A DNA stretch of 64,000 nucleotides from Pseudoduganella albidiflava (GCF_004322755.1 NZ_CP036401.1:6634001-6698000); one strand, 5' to 3'. Positions 25,361 through 36,100 are shown, numbered from the stretch's first letter. Numbers and translations: made by a program. The notes: generated by a model from the sequence alone, not told the origin.

Positions 25361-25715
25361 GATTCCTCCTGTAGGTACCTTGTGGTGGGTTGGATTCTGG
25401 TGCTGTGTGCTGCGCCAGTGAGGTAACTATAGGTTTTATGCCGACGGGCAAGATTGATGTAGAGCAAGCTTGCCGAAGGGAACGTCGAAGCGCGCAACAT
25501 GTGTGGCGAGCCGCCGACAACGCCCGGAATGGCGCTGCCAAAATGCTACTCAGAGTAGAATCGTTGCGTTTTTCAACTATTTTCGCCCTGGATAATTGCT
25601 CCTGTTATAAAAACCATTTATCCTGATCAACTGTCCTTGGGAAAGGCCTCGTGCTCTGCGTCACTGTGTGCCTTATCGATTTGGAAGCAGATGCCGTAAT
25701 CATCTAGACGAGAGT
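25361..25715. other. Intergenic region between divergent flp and the GGDEF gene
   Basis: 355 bases serving as the shared control region for the Tad operon and the diguanylate cyclase gene. I see no convincing sigma-54 site. On the plus strand TTCGCC (25582) and TTATAA (25605) are 17 bases apart and could drive the GGDEF gene; on the minus strand TTGCCC near 25446-25451 and TATAGT near 25426-25431 are only about 14 apart. No small gene or clear palindrome is visible. The AT-rich part is 25560-25620. Confidence 0.4.
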
Positions 25716-26765
25716 ATGGATTCCCTACTGAAACACATGGTGGACATGACCGGCCACCGCGATCACACGATGCTGGACATCTCGGTGATCTCGGCGGTGC
25801 AGGAACTGGCGGGCGCCAGCCGTGCCCGCGTCCTGACGCTGGCCAATGTCCGTGGCCACCTGTACGTGCGGCCTCGCGCGCTGGTGGTCGCGGGGCAGGC
25901 GGCCAGGATGGAGGAAGCCAGCGATCCCGCCAGCCCGGGCGAACCGATCGCGCATTTCCCCGCGCTGGAGCGGTGCATCGCCCGCCATGAAGCGTCCGCC
26001 GACGAGGTCGACGAGGACGGCACGCACACGCTGTGGCTGCCGATCTGGCTGGGTGCCAAGGCCGACACCTGCCTGCAGATCGTCAACCCGACCCCGTACA
26101 CGCCCGACACCATCCACGTCATCCGCGGCATCGTCAGCGTGTACAAGAACTTCCAGAACCTGCTCGACTACAGCGAGCGTGACTCGCTGACCGGCCTGCT
26201 GAACCGCAAGACCTTCGACGACCAGCTGAACAAGATGCTGCTGGCCTCCAGCGCCGAACAGGATGCGCTGACGCTGCTGCCGGGCGAAACGGAGCGCCGC
26301 CAGCGCACGGAAGAGGAAAAGCAGTGGCTGGCCGTGGTGGACGTGGACCATTTCAAGCACGTCAACGACCGCTTCGGCCACCTGTACGGCGACGAGGTGC
26401 TGATCCTGATCGCCAACCTGCTGACTTCGTCCTTCCGCGCGCAGGACCGGGTGTTCCGCTTCGGCGGCGAGGAATTCGTGGTGCTGCTGCGCTCGTCGAC
26501 GCTGGACAATGCCAAGGTGATCATCGACCGCTTCCGCATGAACGTGGAGCAGCACGATTTCCCCCAGGTGGGCAAGGTCACCGTCAGCGTCGGCTTCGTG
26601 GCGATCAGCGCCTATGAGGCGCCGGTGGTGATTTTGGGCCGCGCCGACCAGGCCTTGTACTTTGCCAAGAGCCACGGCCGCAACATGGCCTGCCACTATG
26701 ACGAGCTGGTCAGCGGCGGGCTGCTGCAGACCGTCGAATCGAACGATACCGCCGAGTTCTTCTGA
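25716..26765 (+). CDS. Diguanylate cyclase with N-terminal sensory region
   Basis: A 349-residue cytoplasmic protein that should make cyclic di-GMP from two GTP. The N-terminal 150 residues resemble a GAF-like sensory region without a recognised ligand site (LDISVISAVQELAGASRARV). The GGDEF domain spans about 155-330, with the active-site loop GGEEF (250-254) and the product-inhibition RxxD site RAQD (241-244) exactly five residues upstream. DVDHFKHVNDRFGH is the metal/substrate segment. The start 25716 is preferred over a longer frame from 25668 because of GAGAG just upstream. It is divergent from flp and convergent with an HD-GYP gene. Confidence 0.93.
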   Translation: MDSLLKHMVDMTGHRDHTMLDISVISAVQELAGASRARVLTLANVRGHLYVRPRALVVAGQAARMEEASDPASPGEPIAHFPALERCIARHEASADEVDEDGTHTLWLPIWLGAKADTCLQIVNPTPYTPDTIHVIRGIVSVYKNFQNLLDYSERDSLTGLLNRKTFDDQLNKMLLASSAEQDALTLLPGETERRQRTEEEKQWLAVVDVDHFKHVNDRFGHLYGDEVLILIANLLTSSFRAQDRVFRFGGEEFVVLLRSSTLDNAKVIIDRFRMNVEQHDFPQVGKVTVSVGFVAISAYEAPVVILGRADQALYFAKSHGRNMACHYDELVSGGLLQTVESNDTAEFF

Positions 26766-26790
26766 TCTGTATAGCAGGCCCGGCGGGCTG

Positions 26791-26850
26791 CCGAGGTCGT
26801 GAAGTAGTGCCGGCGATCCGCCGAGGTCTTGAAACAGTGCCGGCGATCCG
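26791..26850. repeat. Tandem duplication of a 30-bp unit
   Basis: 26791-26820 and 26821-26850 are 30-bp copies differing at a few positions (both end AGTGCCGGCGATCCG), between the GGDEF and HD-GYP stop codons. A further partial CCG-start follows. No hairpin with T-run is present. Confidence 0.9.
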
Positions 26851-26853
26851 CCG

Positions 26854-28071
26854 TTACGCCGGCGTCATGAAGCGCGCCGGGTCGACATTCCAGCGCACCG
26901 GGTTTTCGTGGCTGACGATCTTGTCCGCGCCACCGGCACCGAAACCGCGCGACAGGTCCACCAGTTCCGGCCGGATGTACACGTTGCGCCTGGTATGGAA
27001 GAACACGTTGACCTTCGGTGCCAGCAAATTGCTTTCATGGGGCTCGACGACGACACCGAGCCGCCCCGATTCCAGCAGCACCAGCGTGCCCACCGGGTAG
27101 ATGCCCACGCAGCGCATGAAGGCCTGCACCAGGGCCGGATCGAAATGGAACTTGCTCCATTCGTGCAGCTTGCGCAATGCCGCCGCCGCCGGAATCCCTT
27201 TGTGATAACAGCGGTCGGCCGTGATCGCATCGTAGACATCGACGATGGCCGCCATTTTCGGCAGTTCGCCGATCTCGCCGCCGGCCAGCTTGTCCGGATA
27301 GCCGGAGCCGTCGATCCGCTCGTGGTGGTGGCGCGTGATGTCGAGCGCGATCTCGCCGATGTCGGGCGAGCGGCGCAGGATGTTGTAGCCATCTTCCGGA
27401 TGGCGGCGGATGATCGCGAATTCCTCGTCCGTCAGCGGTCCCGGCTTGTTCAGGATGGCATCCGGTACCAGCGCCTTGCCGGTATCGTGCAGCAGCGCGC
27501 CCAGGCCGGCCTCGCGTACGATGCCGTCATCCATGCCCCGCGCATGGCAGAACGCGACCAGCAGCGTGCACACGCTGACCGAGTGGAGGAAGGTGTAGTC
27601 GTCCTTGGTCTTGATGCGCAGCAGCCCCGTCAACGCCCCCGGATTGCGCAGGATCGACTCGGTAATGCTTTGCACCACCGGCCGCACGGGCCCTACCTCG
27701 ATGGCCTTGCCCAGGCGCGCATCGGTCATGACGTTCTTGACTAGGTCCGCGGCCTGGCGCCGGATCCGCGTGGCCCGTTCCAGTTCTTCGCCGAGCGGCA
27801 CCCTGGCCGGGCGTACCGTGCGTGCGGCAATGTCCTGCATTTCCACTTCGGTGGCCGCGGCCGCCTGTTCGACCGTGGGCGCATCGGCATCGAGCCCCCT
27901 GGCCGTATCGATGATCACGATGCGGATGCCAGCCGCGTGAATCCGCTGGATTTCAGCGTCGTTCGCCAGCAGGAAGCGATTGCGCAGGAAAGGGTGGTCC
28001 ATCCAGTCGCACGACAGCTCATGGATGTACATGCCCGGCTTTAACTGCGATGATTCGACTTTCTTCAGCAT
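26854..28071 (-). CDS. HD-GYP domain cyclic di-GMP phosphodiesterase
   Basis: A 405-residue protein with an N-terminal DUF3391 region (VESSQLKPGMYIHELSCDWM) and an HD-GYP domain (about 150-330). Metal and signature residues are intact: H163 (FLHSVSV), HDTGK (195-199), HHHERIDGSGYP (248-259) and DVYDAITADR, so hydrolysis of c-di-GMP is likely. The C-terminal extension (about 335-405) is common in this subgroup. It converges with the diguanylate cyclase, so the two genes may set a local c-di-GMP level for the adjacent pilus and the exopolysaccharide locus; that link is inference. Confidence 0.93.
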   Translation of the reverse strand: MLKKVESSQLKPGMYIHELSCDWMDHPFLRNRFLLANDAEIQRIHAAGIRIVIIDTARGLDADAPTVEQAAAATEVEMQDIAARTVRPARVPLGEELERATRIRRQAADLVKNVMTDARLGKAIEVGPVRPVVQSITESILRNPGALTGLLRIKTKDDYTFLHSVSVCTLLVAFCHARGMDDGIVREAGLGALLHDTGKALVPDAILNKPGPLTDEEFAIIRRHPEDGYNILRRSPDIGEIALDITRHHHERIDGSGYPDKLAGGEIGELPKMAAIVDVYDAITADRCYHKGIPAAAALRKLHEWSKFHFDPALVQAFMRCVGIYPVGTLVLLESGRLGVVVEPHESNLLAPKVNVFFHTRRNVYIRPELVDLSRGFGAGGADKIVSHENPVRWNVDPARFMTPA

Positions 28072-28159
28072 CTGGCTGCGATCGGACTGGTTGAGGGTTG
28101 GTTACAGGCCAGTATAGCAAAATGTTTCTAAAAAGTATTACTATAACCCTGCGAGAAAC

Positions 28160-29086
28160 ATGGAACTGCGCCAGCTGCGGTATTTTGTTGCAATAGTGGA
28201 ACACGGCTCCTTGTCCCGGGCCGCCGGGGTACTGCACGTGGCGCAACCGGCGCTGACCCAGCAATTGCGCCAGCTCGAAGAAGAGCTGGGCGCCCTGCTG
28301 CTGCACCGGAGCGCCCAGGGCGTGCACAGTACCGATGCGGGCAAGGTGTTCTACGATCATGCGCAGGCGATCCTGAAGCAGGTCGAGGATGCCCGTTCCG
28401 CCGTCAGCCACTCCGCCCGGCCGTCCGGCACGGTCACGCTGGGACTGCCGCACAGCATCTCAGCCGCCCTGGCCTTGCCACTGCTGGCGGCGGCACGCGA
28501 GCAGTATCCCGACATCACGCTGCAATTGACGGAAGAACTGACCGGCCACCTGGCCGAGCAGCTGAAGTCCGGCCGGGTCAACCTGGCCGTGCTGTTCGAT
28601 GATGGCCAGCTGACGCCTTTCGCCACCACCCCGCTGGCCGAGGAGGCGCTGCGTTACATCTGCCGCGCGGATGCACCGTGGTTCCCGGGCCGCACCGCCG
28701 TGTCACTGGCCGAGGCGCTGGGCACCACCTTGATCCTGCCCGGACTGCAGCATGGCGTGCGGCCCCGGATCGAGGCCGTGGCCCATGCCGCCGGGCTGGC
28801 GACCGCGGGCGTCATTGAAATCAACTCGATCGCGATCCTGAAATCGGCCCTGATGGCGGACATGGGCGCTACCATCCTGCCCGTGGCGCCGGTACTGCCG
28901 GAAATCGAGCGCGGCCAGATGCGCTGGCTGGACATCGGCGAGCCGGCGATTTCACGCACGGTGGTGCTGTGTGCTTCCCGCAACCTGCCGCCGACCACGG
29001 CCGCCACGGCGATCAGCCGGCTGGCGCTCGACGTGGTGCACCGCTTGTGCACCAGCGGCGCATGGCCGGGTGCCCAGCTGCGGTAA
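28160..29086 (+). CDS. LysR-family regulator (Nac/Cbl-like subgroup)
   Basis: A 308-residue LysR-type regulator: N-terminal HTH MELRQLRYFVAIVEHGSLSR with VAQPALTQQLRQLEEELG and a periplasmic-binding-like effector domain (TVTLGLPHSISAALALPLLA). The opening MELRQLRYFV with AAGVLHVAQPALTQQ places it near the nitrogen-assimilation and aromatic regulators, without pointing to a ligand. It is divergent from the HD-GYP gene and ends in its own terminator, so it need not be linked to the oxidoreductase downstream. GCGAGAAAC precedes the ATG. Confidence 0.9.
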   Translation: MELRQLRYFVAIVEHGSLSRAAGVLHVAQPALTQQLRQLEEELGALLLHRSAQGVHSTDAGKVFYDHAQAILKQVEDARSAVSHSARPSGTVTLGLPHSISAALALPLLAAAREQYPDITLQLTEELTGHLAEQLKSGRVNLAVLFDDGQLTPFATTPLAEEALRYICRADAPWFPGRTAVSLAEALGTTLILPGLQHGVRPRIEAVAHAAGLATAGVIEINSIAILKSALMADMGATILPVAPVLPEIERGQMRWLDIGEPAISRTVVLCASRNLPPTTAATAISRLALDVVHRLCTSGAWPGAQLR

Positions 29087-29095
29087 CGCCATGCC

Positions 29096-29120
29096 GTGAT
29101 GGCATAGCCATCACTTTTTC
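29096..29120 (+). terminator. Rho-independent terminator of the LysR gene
   Basis: GTGATGGC-ATA-GCCATCAC, a perfect eight-pair stem with a three-base loop, is followed directly by TTTTTC, ten bases past the stop codon. Confidence 0.9.
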
Positions 29121-29322
29121 TTATACCCCCATCCCCAAACCCTATTTCCGCATACGTCAACCCCGGCGTACACTGATTCGATGACTGCCTACCAGGGCGG
29201 TCGACGGATCCGGCAAAGAGCGGCACAAGACCGCACGGATCCGGCAGTGGCCTGGGCCGGACAGTTTCTACCCGAAGTGCGATGGCACAGGCGCAACCGA
29301 AACAAGATTTTGGAGACAAGCC

Positions 29323-32300
29323 ATGCCCGATACCTCGGTCAAAGGTCCCGGTGCCGCCGCCCCGCTTCCCGGCGCGAACGGCCCGCAGCCAGTCCGCCTG
29401 AACGACGTCAGCCTGGACGACAAGTACACCGCCACTTCCGGCAAGATCTTCCTCTCCGGCATACAAGCCCTCGTGCGCCTGCCCTTGATGCAGCGCAAAC
29501 GCGACATGGCTGCTGGCTTGAACACGGCTGGCTTCATTTCCGGCTATCGCGGCTCGCCGCTGGGCGGCCTCGATGAAACGCTGTGGAAGACGCAGCCGCA
29601 CCTGGAGGCCCACCATGTCCAGTTCGTGCCGGGGGTGAACGAAGACCTGGCGGCAACGGCTGTCTGGGGCTCGCAGCAGGTCGACCTGGTCGGCCCGGCG
29701 AAATACGATGGCGTGTTCGCCATGTGGTACGGCAAGGGCCCGGGCGTGGACCGCTGCGGCGATGTCTTCAAGCACATGAACCATGCCGGCACGGCGCGGC
29801 ACGGCGGCGTGCTGCTGGTGGCGGGCGACGACCACGGCGCCTATTCGTCGACACTGCCGCACCAGTCCGACCATATCTTCTCGGCCTGCATGATCCCCGT
29901 GCTGTACCCGTGCAATGTGCAGGAATACCTCGATCTCGGCGTGCACGGCTGGGCCATGTCGCGCTTTTCCGGCTGCGCGGTGGCCTTCAAGGCGCTGGCC
30001 GATACGGTCGAATCCTCCTCGTCGGTGGATGCCGATCCCTTCCGCGTGCAGGTGAAATTGCCGCAGGACTTCCACATGCCGGAAGGCGGCCTGAATGCGC
30101 GGCTGTCCAACGTGCCGCTGGGCCGGCAGGCGCGCAACCAGGAAGCGCTGATGCAGGACTACAAGATCTATGCGGCACTGGCCTACGCGCGCGAAAACAG
30201 GCTGAATCACACGACGATCGACAACCCCGATGCGAAGCTGGGCATCATCGCTTCCGGCAAATCCTACCTGGACGTGCTGGAGGCGCTGGAAGAACTGGGC
30301 ATCGACGAGGCGATGGCGGCCAGGGTCGGCCTGCGCCTGTTCAAGGTTTCGATGCCATGGCCGCTGGAGCCGGACTCGGTGCGCGAATTCGCCCAGGGGC
30401 TGGACGAGATCCTGGTGGTGGAGGAAAAGCGCCAGTTCGTCGAATACCAGTTGAAGGAACAGCTGTATAACTGGCGCGACGACGTGCGCCCGCGCGTGAT
30501 CGGCAAGTTCGACGACAAGGGCGAATGGGTGGCGCCGCGCGGCGAATGGCTGCTGCCGCCGAAGGCCGATTTCTCGGTATCCCAGGTGGCCCGGGTGATC
30601 GCCTCGCGCATCGAGCGCTATGTGGCCGATCCGCATGTCCGCGACCAGATCAAGGCGCGGCTGGTGTTCCTCGATGCCAAGGATGCCGTGCTGCAGAAGG
30701 CCATCAGCACGCCGTTCCGGCCCGCGTTCTACTGCTCCGGCTGCCCGCACAACACATCGACCAAGGTACCGGAAGGCAGCTTCGCGCTGGCCGGCATCGG
30801 CTGCCACGTGATGGCCACGTCGATCTACCCGGACATGAACAAGCTGACCACGCACATGGGCGGCGAAGGCGCGCCGTGGATCGGGCAGGCGGCGTTTTCC
30901 TCCGTTCCGCACGTGTTCCAGAACCTGGGCGACGGCACCTATTTCCACTCCGGCTATCTCGCCATTCGCGCCGCGGTGGCGGCCAGGGTGAACATCACCT
31001 ACAAGATCCTGTACAACGACGCGGTGGCGATGACGGGCGGCCAGCCGGTCGACGGCACGGTGTCGGTGCCGATGATCGCGCAGCAGATGGCCGCCGAAGG
31101 CGTGAAGCGTATCGCGCTGGTGACGGAAGACCTGTCCCGCTATGCGGACCGCTCGAACCTGCCCGCGTTCGTGACGCTGCACGACCGCAAGGAGATGGAT
31201 GCGGTGCAGCGCGAACTGCGCGACATTGCCGGCTGCACGGTGCTGATCTACGACCAGACTTGCGCAGCCGAGAAGCGGCGCCGCAGGAAAAAGAAGGAGC
31301 TGGTGGATCCGGACAAGCGCATGGTGATCAACGAGGCGGTGTGCGAAGGCTGCGGCGATTGCGGCATCCAGTCCAATTGCGTGTCGATCCTGCCGAAGGA
31401 AACCGAGTTCGGGCGCAAGCGCACGATCGACCAGTCCAGCTGCAACAAGGATTACTCGTGCGTCAAAGGCTTCTGCCCCAGCTTCGTCACCGTGGAAGGC
31501 GGCACGCTGAAAAAATCGAAGGCCGACAAGACCCACACGGAAGACTGGGGCGCCCTGCCGCAGCCGTTGATCCCGGCGTGCGAGCAGCCTTACAACATCC
31601 TGATCAACGGCATCGGCGGCACCGGCGTGATCACCGTGGGCGCGCTGATGGGCATGGCCGCGCACCTCGAGGGCAAAGGGGCCTCGGTGCTGGACATGAC
31701 GGGCATGTCGCAGAAAAACGGCTCCGTCACGTCGCATGTCAAGATCGTGCAGTCGCCGGCGCACCTGCGCGCCCAGCGCATCGCCACCGGCGAGGCCGAT
31801 CTCGTGCTGGGCTGCGACATGCTGACCACGGGCGCGGCGGATGCCATCGCCAAGATGCGCCCGGGCCGCACGCTGGCCGTCGTGAACCTGCACGAACAGC
31901 CGCCCGGCACGTTCGCGCAAAATGCCGACTGGGAATACCCGGTGGCGGATGTGCGCGCGCTGATCGAGGAGTCGGTGGGCGGCGCCGGTGCCGCCGATTT
32001 CGTCGACGCGACCAGGCTGGCGACCGGGCTGATGGGCGACTCGATCGCCGCCAACCTGTTCATGCTGGGCTATGCCTGGCAGCGCGGCCGCATTCCGCTC
32101 ACCGAGGCGGCGCTGCTGCGCGCGATCGAGATGAACGGCGTGGCCGTCGAATCGAACAAGAAAAGCTTCCTGTGGGGACGGCGCGCGGCGGTCGATGTCA
32201 AGCGCGTCGAGCTGATCGCCACGCCCGCGCAGGCGGTGGTGGTGCAGATGCCGCAAAGCCTGGACAGCATCCTGCGCAAGCGTGTCGACTTCCTGACCGG

Positions 32301-32904
32301 CTACCAGGATGCCGCCTATGCCGGCCTGTATCAGCAATTCGTCGAACAGGTGCGCGACCGCGAAGCCGCGCTGGGCATGCCGTCGAAACGGCTGTCGATC
32401 GCGGTGGCGAAAGCGCTGGCCAAGCTGATGGCCTACAAGGATGAATACGAAGTGGCACGGCTGTACACGGATGGCCGATTCGTCGAACAGTTGAAGAGCC
32501 AGTTCGAAGGCGACTTCACGCTGAAATTCAACCTCGCGCCGCCGGTGTTCGCGAAGAAGGATGCCCAGGGCCGGCTGGTGAAAGCCGAATACGGTTCGTG
32601 GACGTGGAAGGCCTTCCAGGTGCTGGCGCGCCTGAAGGGCTTGCGCGGCGGCCCGCTCGACATCTTCGGCCGCACCGCGGAACGCAAGATGGAACGCGCA
32701 CTGATCGGCCAATACCGGCAGGTGATGGCCGACGTGCTGGCACGCCTGACGCCGGAAAACTATGACACCGCCGTGGCACTGGCGGCCCTGCCGGAAAAAA
32801 TCCGCGGCTTCGGTCATGTGAAGGAAAAGGCGGTAGAGACCTACCACGCCGAACAGGCCCGCCTCCTGGCGGCCTTCGGCGGCTCGCACCAGCACGCCGC
32901 ATGA
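29323..32904 (+). CDS. Indolepyruvate ferredoxin oxidoreductase, fused IorA-IorB type
   Basis: A 1193-residue thiamine-diphosphate enzyme that oxidatively decarboxylates a 2-oxoacid to its acyl-CoA, passing electrons to ferredoxin. It combines the pyrimidine-binding and TPP-binding regions (NTAGFISGYRGSPLGG; FYCSGCPHNTSTKVPEGSFA; IGCHVMATSIYPDMNKL; GDGTYFHSGY), a 4Fe-4S region near residues 674-710 (VCEGCGDCGIQSNC; SSCNKDYSCVKGFC) and a C-terminal gamma domain (INGIGGTGVITVGALMGMAA). This fused form in betaproteobacteria is usually called indolepyruvate oxidoreductase, but aryl and branched 2-oxoacids are possible substrates. GGAGAC precedes the start. The neighbouring icmF suggests branched-chain oxoacids; that is inference. 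Confidence 0.93.
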   Translation: MPDTSVKGPGAAAPLPGANGPQPVRLNDVSLDDKYTATSGKIFLSGIQALVRLPLMQRKRDMAAGLNTAGFISGYRGSPLGGLDETLWKTQPHLEAHHVQFVPGVNEDLAATAVWGSQQVDLVGPAKYDGVFAMWYGKGPGVDRCGDVFKHMNHAGTARHGGVLLVAGDDHGAYSSTLPHQSDHIFSACMIPVLYPCNVQEYLDLGVHGWAMSRFSGCAVAFKALADTVESSSSVDADPFRVQVKLPQDFHMPEGGLNARLSNVPLGRQARNQEALMQDYKIYAALAYARENRLNHTTIDNPDAKLGIIASGKSYLDVLEALEELGIDEAMAARVGLRLFKVSMPWPLEPDSVREFAQGLDEILVVEEKRQFVEYQLKEQLYNWRDDVRPRVIGKFDDKGEWVAPRGEWLLPPKADFSVSQVARVIASRIERYVADPHVRDQIKARLVFLDAKDAVLQKAISTPFRPAFYCSGCPHNTSTKVPEGSFALAGIGCHVMATSIYPDMNKLTTHMGGEGAPWIGQAAFSSVPHVFQNLGDGTYFHSGYLAIRAAVAARVNITYKILYNDAVAMTGGQPVDGTVSVPMIAQQMAAEGVKRIALVTEDLSRYADRSNLPAFVTLHDRKEMDAVQRELRDIAGCTVLIYDQTCAAEKRRRRKKKELVDPDKRMVINEAVCEGCGDCGIQSNCVSILPKETEFGRKRTIDQSSCNKDYSCVKGFCPSFVTVEGGTLKKSKADKTHTEDWGALPQPLIPACEQPYNILINGIGGTGVITVGALMGMAAHLEGKGASVLDMTGMSQKNGSVTSHVKIVQSPAHLRAQRIATGEADLVLGCDMLTTGAADAIAKMRPGRTLAVVNLHEQPPGTFAQNADWEYPVADVRALIEESVGGAGAADFVDATRLATGLMGDSIAANLFMLGYAWQRGRIPLTEAALLRAIEMNGVAVESNKKSFLWGRRAAVDVKRVELIATPAQAVVVQMPQSLDSILRKRVDFLTGYQDAAYAGLYQQFVEQVRDREAALGMPSKRLSIAVAKALAKLMAYKDEYEVARLYTDGRFVEQLKSQFEGDFTLKFNLAPPVFAKKDAQGRLVKAEYGSWTWKAFQVLARLKGLRGGPLDIFGRTAERKMERALIGQYRQVMADVLARLTPENYDTAVALAALPEKIRGFGHVKEKAVETYHAEQARLLAAFGGSHQHAA

Positions 32905-32915
32905 CCGGCAAAAAA

Positions 32916-32999
32916 CGGTGACAGGCTCCGATTTACATAAAAACGGTGACAGTCACCATTTTCCGGGAAATATTTCCCGGAAATCGGAGCCTGTCACCG
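32916..32999. repeat. 84-bp compound palindrome (Massilia-type dispersed repeat)
   Basis: 19-bp outer arms CGGTGACAGGCTCCGATTT (32916-32934) and their exact complement (32981-32999) enclose the near-palindrome GGTGACAGTCACC (32945-32957) and a perfect 22-bp palindrome at 32961-32982 with halves TTCCGGGAAAT/ATTTCCCGGAA. I recall similar sequences repeated in Massilia-like genomes. It can form a large cruciform or RNA hairpin between two large metabolic genes. No protein is encoded. Confidence 0.85.
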
Positions 33000-33102
33000 G
33001 TTTTAGGGCAACTTCTTGCGCTAATTTACGTTTACGTCAACGTAACTCCATTGCGACATATAATCGGATCATCGCGATCCGCCAGAATTCTCAGGGAACT
33101 CC

Positions 33103-36100
33103 ATGAACGATCTGACTTCCGCCAAGACCCTCGCCGCCGATGCGCAACCGCCGCGGCCGGCCAACAAGGTACGTTTCGTCACCGCCGCCTCGCTGTTCGA
33201 CGGGCACGATGCGTCGATCAACATCATGCGCCGCATCCTGCAGTCGCACGGCGTGGAAGTGGTGCACCTGGGGCACAACCGCTCGGTCGACGAAGTGGTG
33301 ACGGCCGCGCTGGCCGAGGATGTGCAGGGCATCGCGATCTCCAGCTACCAGGGCGGCCATGTCGAATACTTCAAGTACATGATCGACCTGCTGCGCCAGC
33401 GCGGCGGCGCGCACATCAAGGTGTTTGGCGGCGGCGGTGGCGTGATCGTGCCGGCCGAGATCGCCGAGCTGCATGCGTATGGCGTGACGCGCATCTTCAG
33501 CCCCGAAGATGGCCAGCGCATGGGCCTGGCAGGCATGATCGACTGGATGGTGCAGCAATGCGACGTCGACCTGTCGCAGTACTCGCCCACGTCGCTGGCA
33601 CCGCTCCAGGATGGCGCCATCGTGGAGCGCCACCGCCCGCTGGCCCAGCTGATCACGGCGCTGGAGAACGGCAAGGCCGACGCGGCGCTGCGCCGGCAGC
33701 TGGCGGAAGCCGCCGATGCGCTACGCGTGCCCACGCTCGGCATCACCGGCACCGGTGGCGCCGGCAAGTCGTCGCTGACCGATGAACTCATCCGCCGCAT
33801 CCGCCTCGACCAGGACGATGCCCTGAACATCGCGGTGATCTCGATCGACCCGTCGCGCCGCAAATCCGGCGGCGCGCTGCTGGGCGACCGCATCCGGATG
33901 AACGCGATCAATCCATGGCACCAGGGTGGCGAACCGCGGCATCGTGTCTTCATGCGTTCGCTGGCCACGCGCGAGGCGGGGTCGGAGATTTCGCAGGCGC
34001 TGCCGGACGTGATCCGTGCCTGCAAGGTGGCCGGCTTCGACCTCGTGATCGTGGAAACTTCCGGCATCGGCCAGGGCGATGCCGCGATCGTGCCGCACGT
34101 GGACGTGTCGATGTACGTGATGACGCCCGAATTCGGCGCCGCTTCCCAGCTCGAGAAGATCGACATGCTCGATTTCGCCGACTTCATCGCCATCAACAAG
34201 TTCGACCGCAAGGGCGCGCAGGATGCGCTGCGCGACGTGGCGAAACAGTACCAGCGCAACCGCGAGTTGTGGACCAGCCAGCCGGACGAGATGCCCGTGT
34301 TCGGCACCCAGGCATCGCGCTTCAACGACGATGGCGTGACCGCGCTGTACCACGGCCTGCTGCCGAAGCTGGCGCAATTCGGCTTGCGCACGCAGCCGGG
34401 CCAGTTGCCGCGCGTCGATGTGCGCTTCTCGTCCGGCAAGAACGTGATCGTGCCGCCGGCCCGGGCGCGCTACCTGGCCGAGATCGCCGACACCGTGCGC
34501 GGCTACCACAAGCAGGTGCGCCGGCAGGCCGTGCTGGCACGCGAACGCCAGCAATTGACGGAAGCGAAACGCATGCTGTCGGCCGCCGGCAAGGGCGCCG
34601 ACTTCGATGACGTGATCGCCGAGCGCGATCACGCGCTGGACAGCGGGGCCAAGAAACTGCTGGCCATGTGGCCGGACATGCAGGCCGCCTACGCGGGCGA
34701 CGAATACGTGGTGAAAATCCGCGACAAGGAAATCCGCACCGGGCTCGTGCAGCACACGCTGTCCGGCACGAAGATCCGCAAGGTGGCGCTGCCGAAGTAC
34801 GAAGACCATGGCGAGCTGCTGCGCTGGCTGATGCTGGAAAACGTGCCCGGCTCGTTCCCGTACACGGCGGGGGTGTTCGCCTTCAAGCGCGAGGGCGAGG
34901 ATCCGACACGCATGTTTGCCGGCGAGGGCGATGCGTTCCGCACCAACCGCCGCTTCAAGCTGGTCTCCGAGGGGCTCGACGCGAAGCGCCTGTCGACCGC
35001 CTTCGATTCCGTGACGCTGTATGGCGCCGATCCGGCCCCGCGGCCGGACATCTACGGCAAGGTGGGCAACTCCGGCGTATCGATCGCCACGCTGGACGAC
35101 ATGAAGGTGCTGTACGACGGCTTCGACCTGTGCAACCCGTCCACCTCGGTATCGATGACGATCAACGGCCCGGCGCCGACCATCCTGGCGATGTTCATGA
35201 ACACCGCGATCGACCAGCAGCTGGACAAGTTCGTGGCGCAGAACGGCCGCCAGCCGACCGACGACGAGGCGGCGAAGATCCGCGCGTGGGTGCTGCAGAA
35301 CGTCCGCGGCACGGTGCAGGCCGATATCCTGAAGGAAGACCAGGGACAGAACACGTGCATCTTCTCCACCGAGTTTTCACTGAAGGTGATGGGCGACATC
35401 CAGGAATACTTCGTCCACCACGGCGTGCGCAATTTCTACTCGGTGTCGATCTCCGGCTACCATATCGCCGAGGCCGGGGCCAATCCGATCTCGCAACTGG
35501 CCTTCACGCTGTCGAACGGCTTCACTTTTGTCGAAGCCTACCTCGCGCGCGGCATGCACATCGACGACTTCGCGCCGAACCTGTCGTTCTTCTTCTCGAA
35601 CGGCATGGACCCGGAATACACCGTGCTCGGCCGCGTGGCACGGCGCCTCTGGGCCGTGACGATGCGCGACAAGTATGGCGCGAACGAACGCAGCCAGAAG
35701 CTGAAGTACCATATCCAGACTTCCGGCCGTTCGCTGCACGCGCAGGAGATCGACTTCAATGACATCCGCACCACGCTGCAGGCACTGATCGCGATCTACG
35801 ACAACTGCAACTCGCTGCACACCAATGCCTACGACGAAGCGATCACCACGCCCACCGACGAATCGGTGCGCCGCGCGCTGGCGATCCAGCTGATCATCAA
35901 CCGCGAATGGGGGCTGGCGAAGAACGAAAACCCCAACCAGGGCGCGTTCATCATCGACGAGCTGACCGACCTCGTGGAAGAAGCCGTGCTGCAGGAGTTC
36001 GAGCGCATCGCGGAACGGGGCGGCGTGCTGGGGGCGATGGAAACCGGCTACCAGCGCGGCAAGATCCAGGAAGAGTCGCTGTTGTACGAGCACCGGAAGC

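Noticed and set aside
28654..32895. A 1413-codon open frame on the minus strand
   Set aside because: It is antisense to the ferredoxin oxidoreductase gene and partly to the LysR gene; long antisense frames are common in GC-rich DNA, and its composition (His/Arg/Val rich) shows no domain.
29323..32904. Oxidoreductase considered as pyruvate:flavodoxin oxidoreductase (NifJ)
   Set aside because: Domain order and the FYCSGCPHNTSTK and INGIGGTGV segments match the fused Ior type, not NifJ.
32918..33106. Short plus-strand frames inside the palindrome region
   Set aside because: They only translate the nested inverted repeats and the icmF leader.
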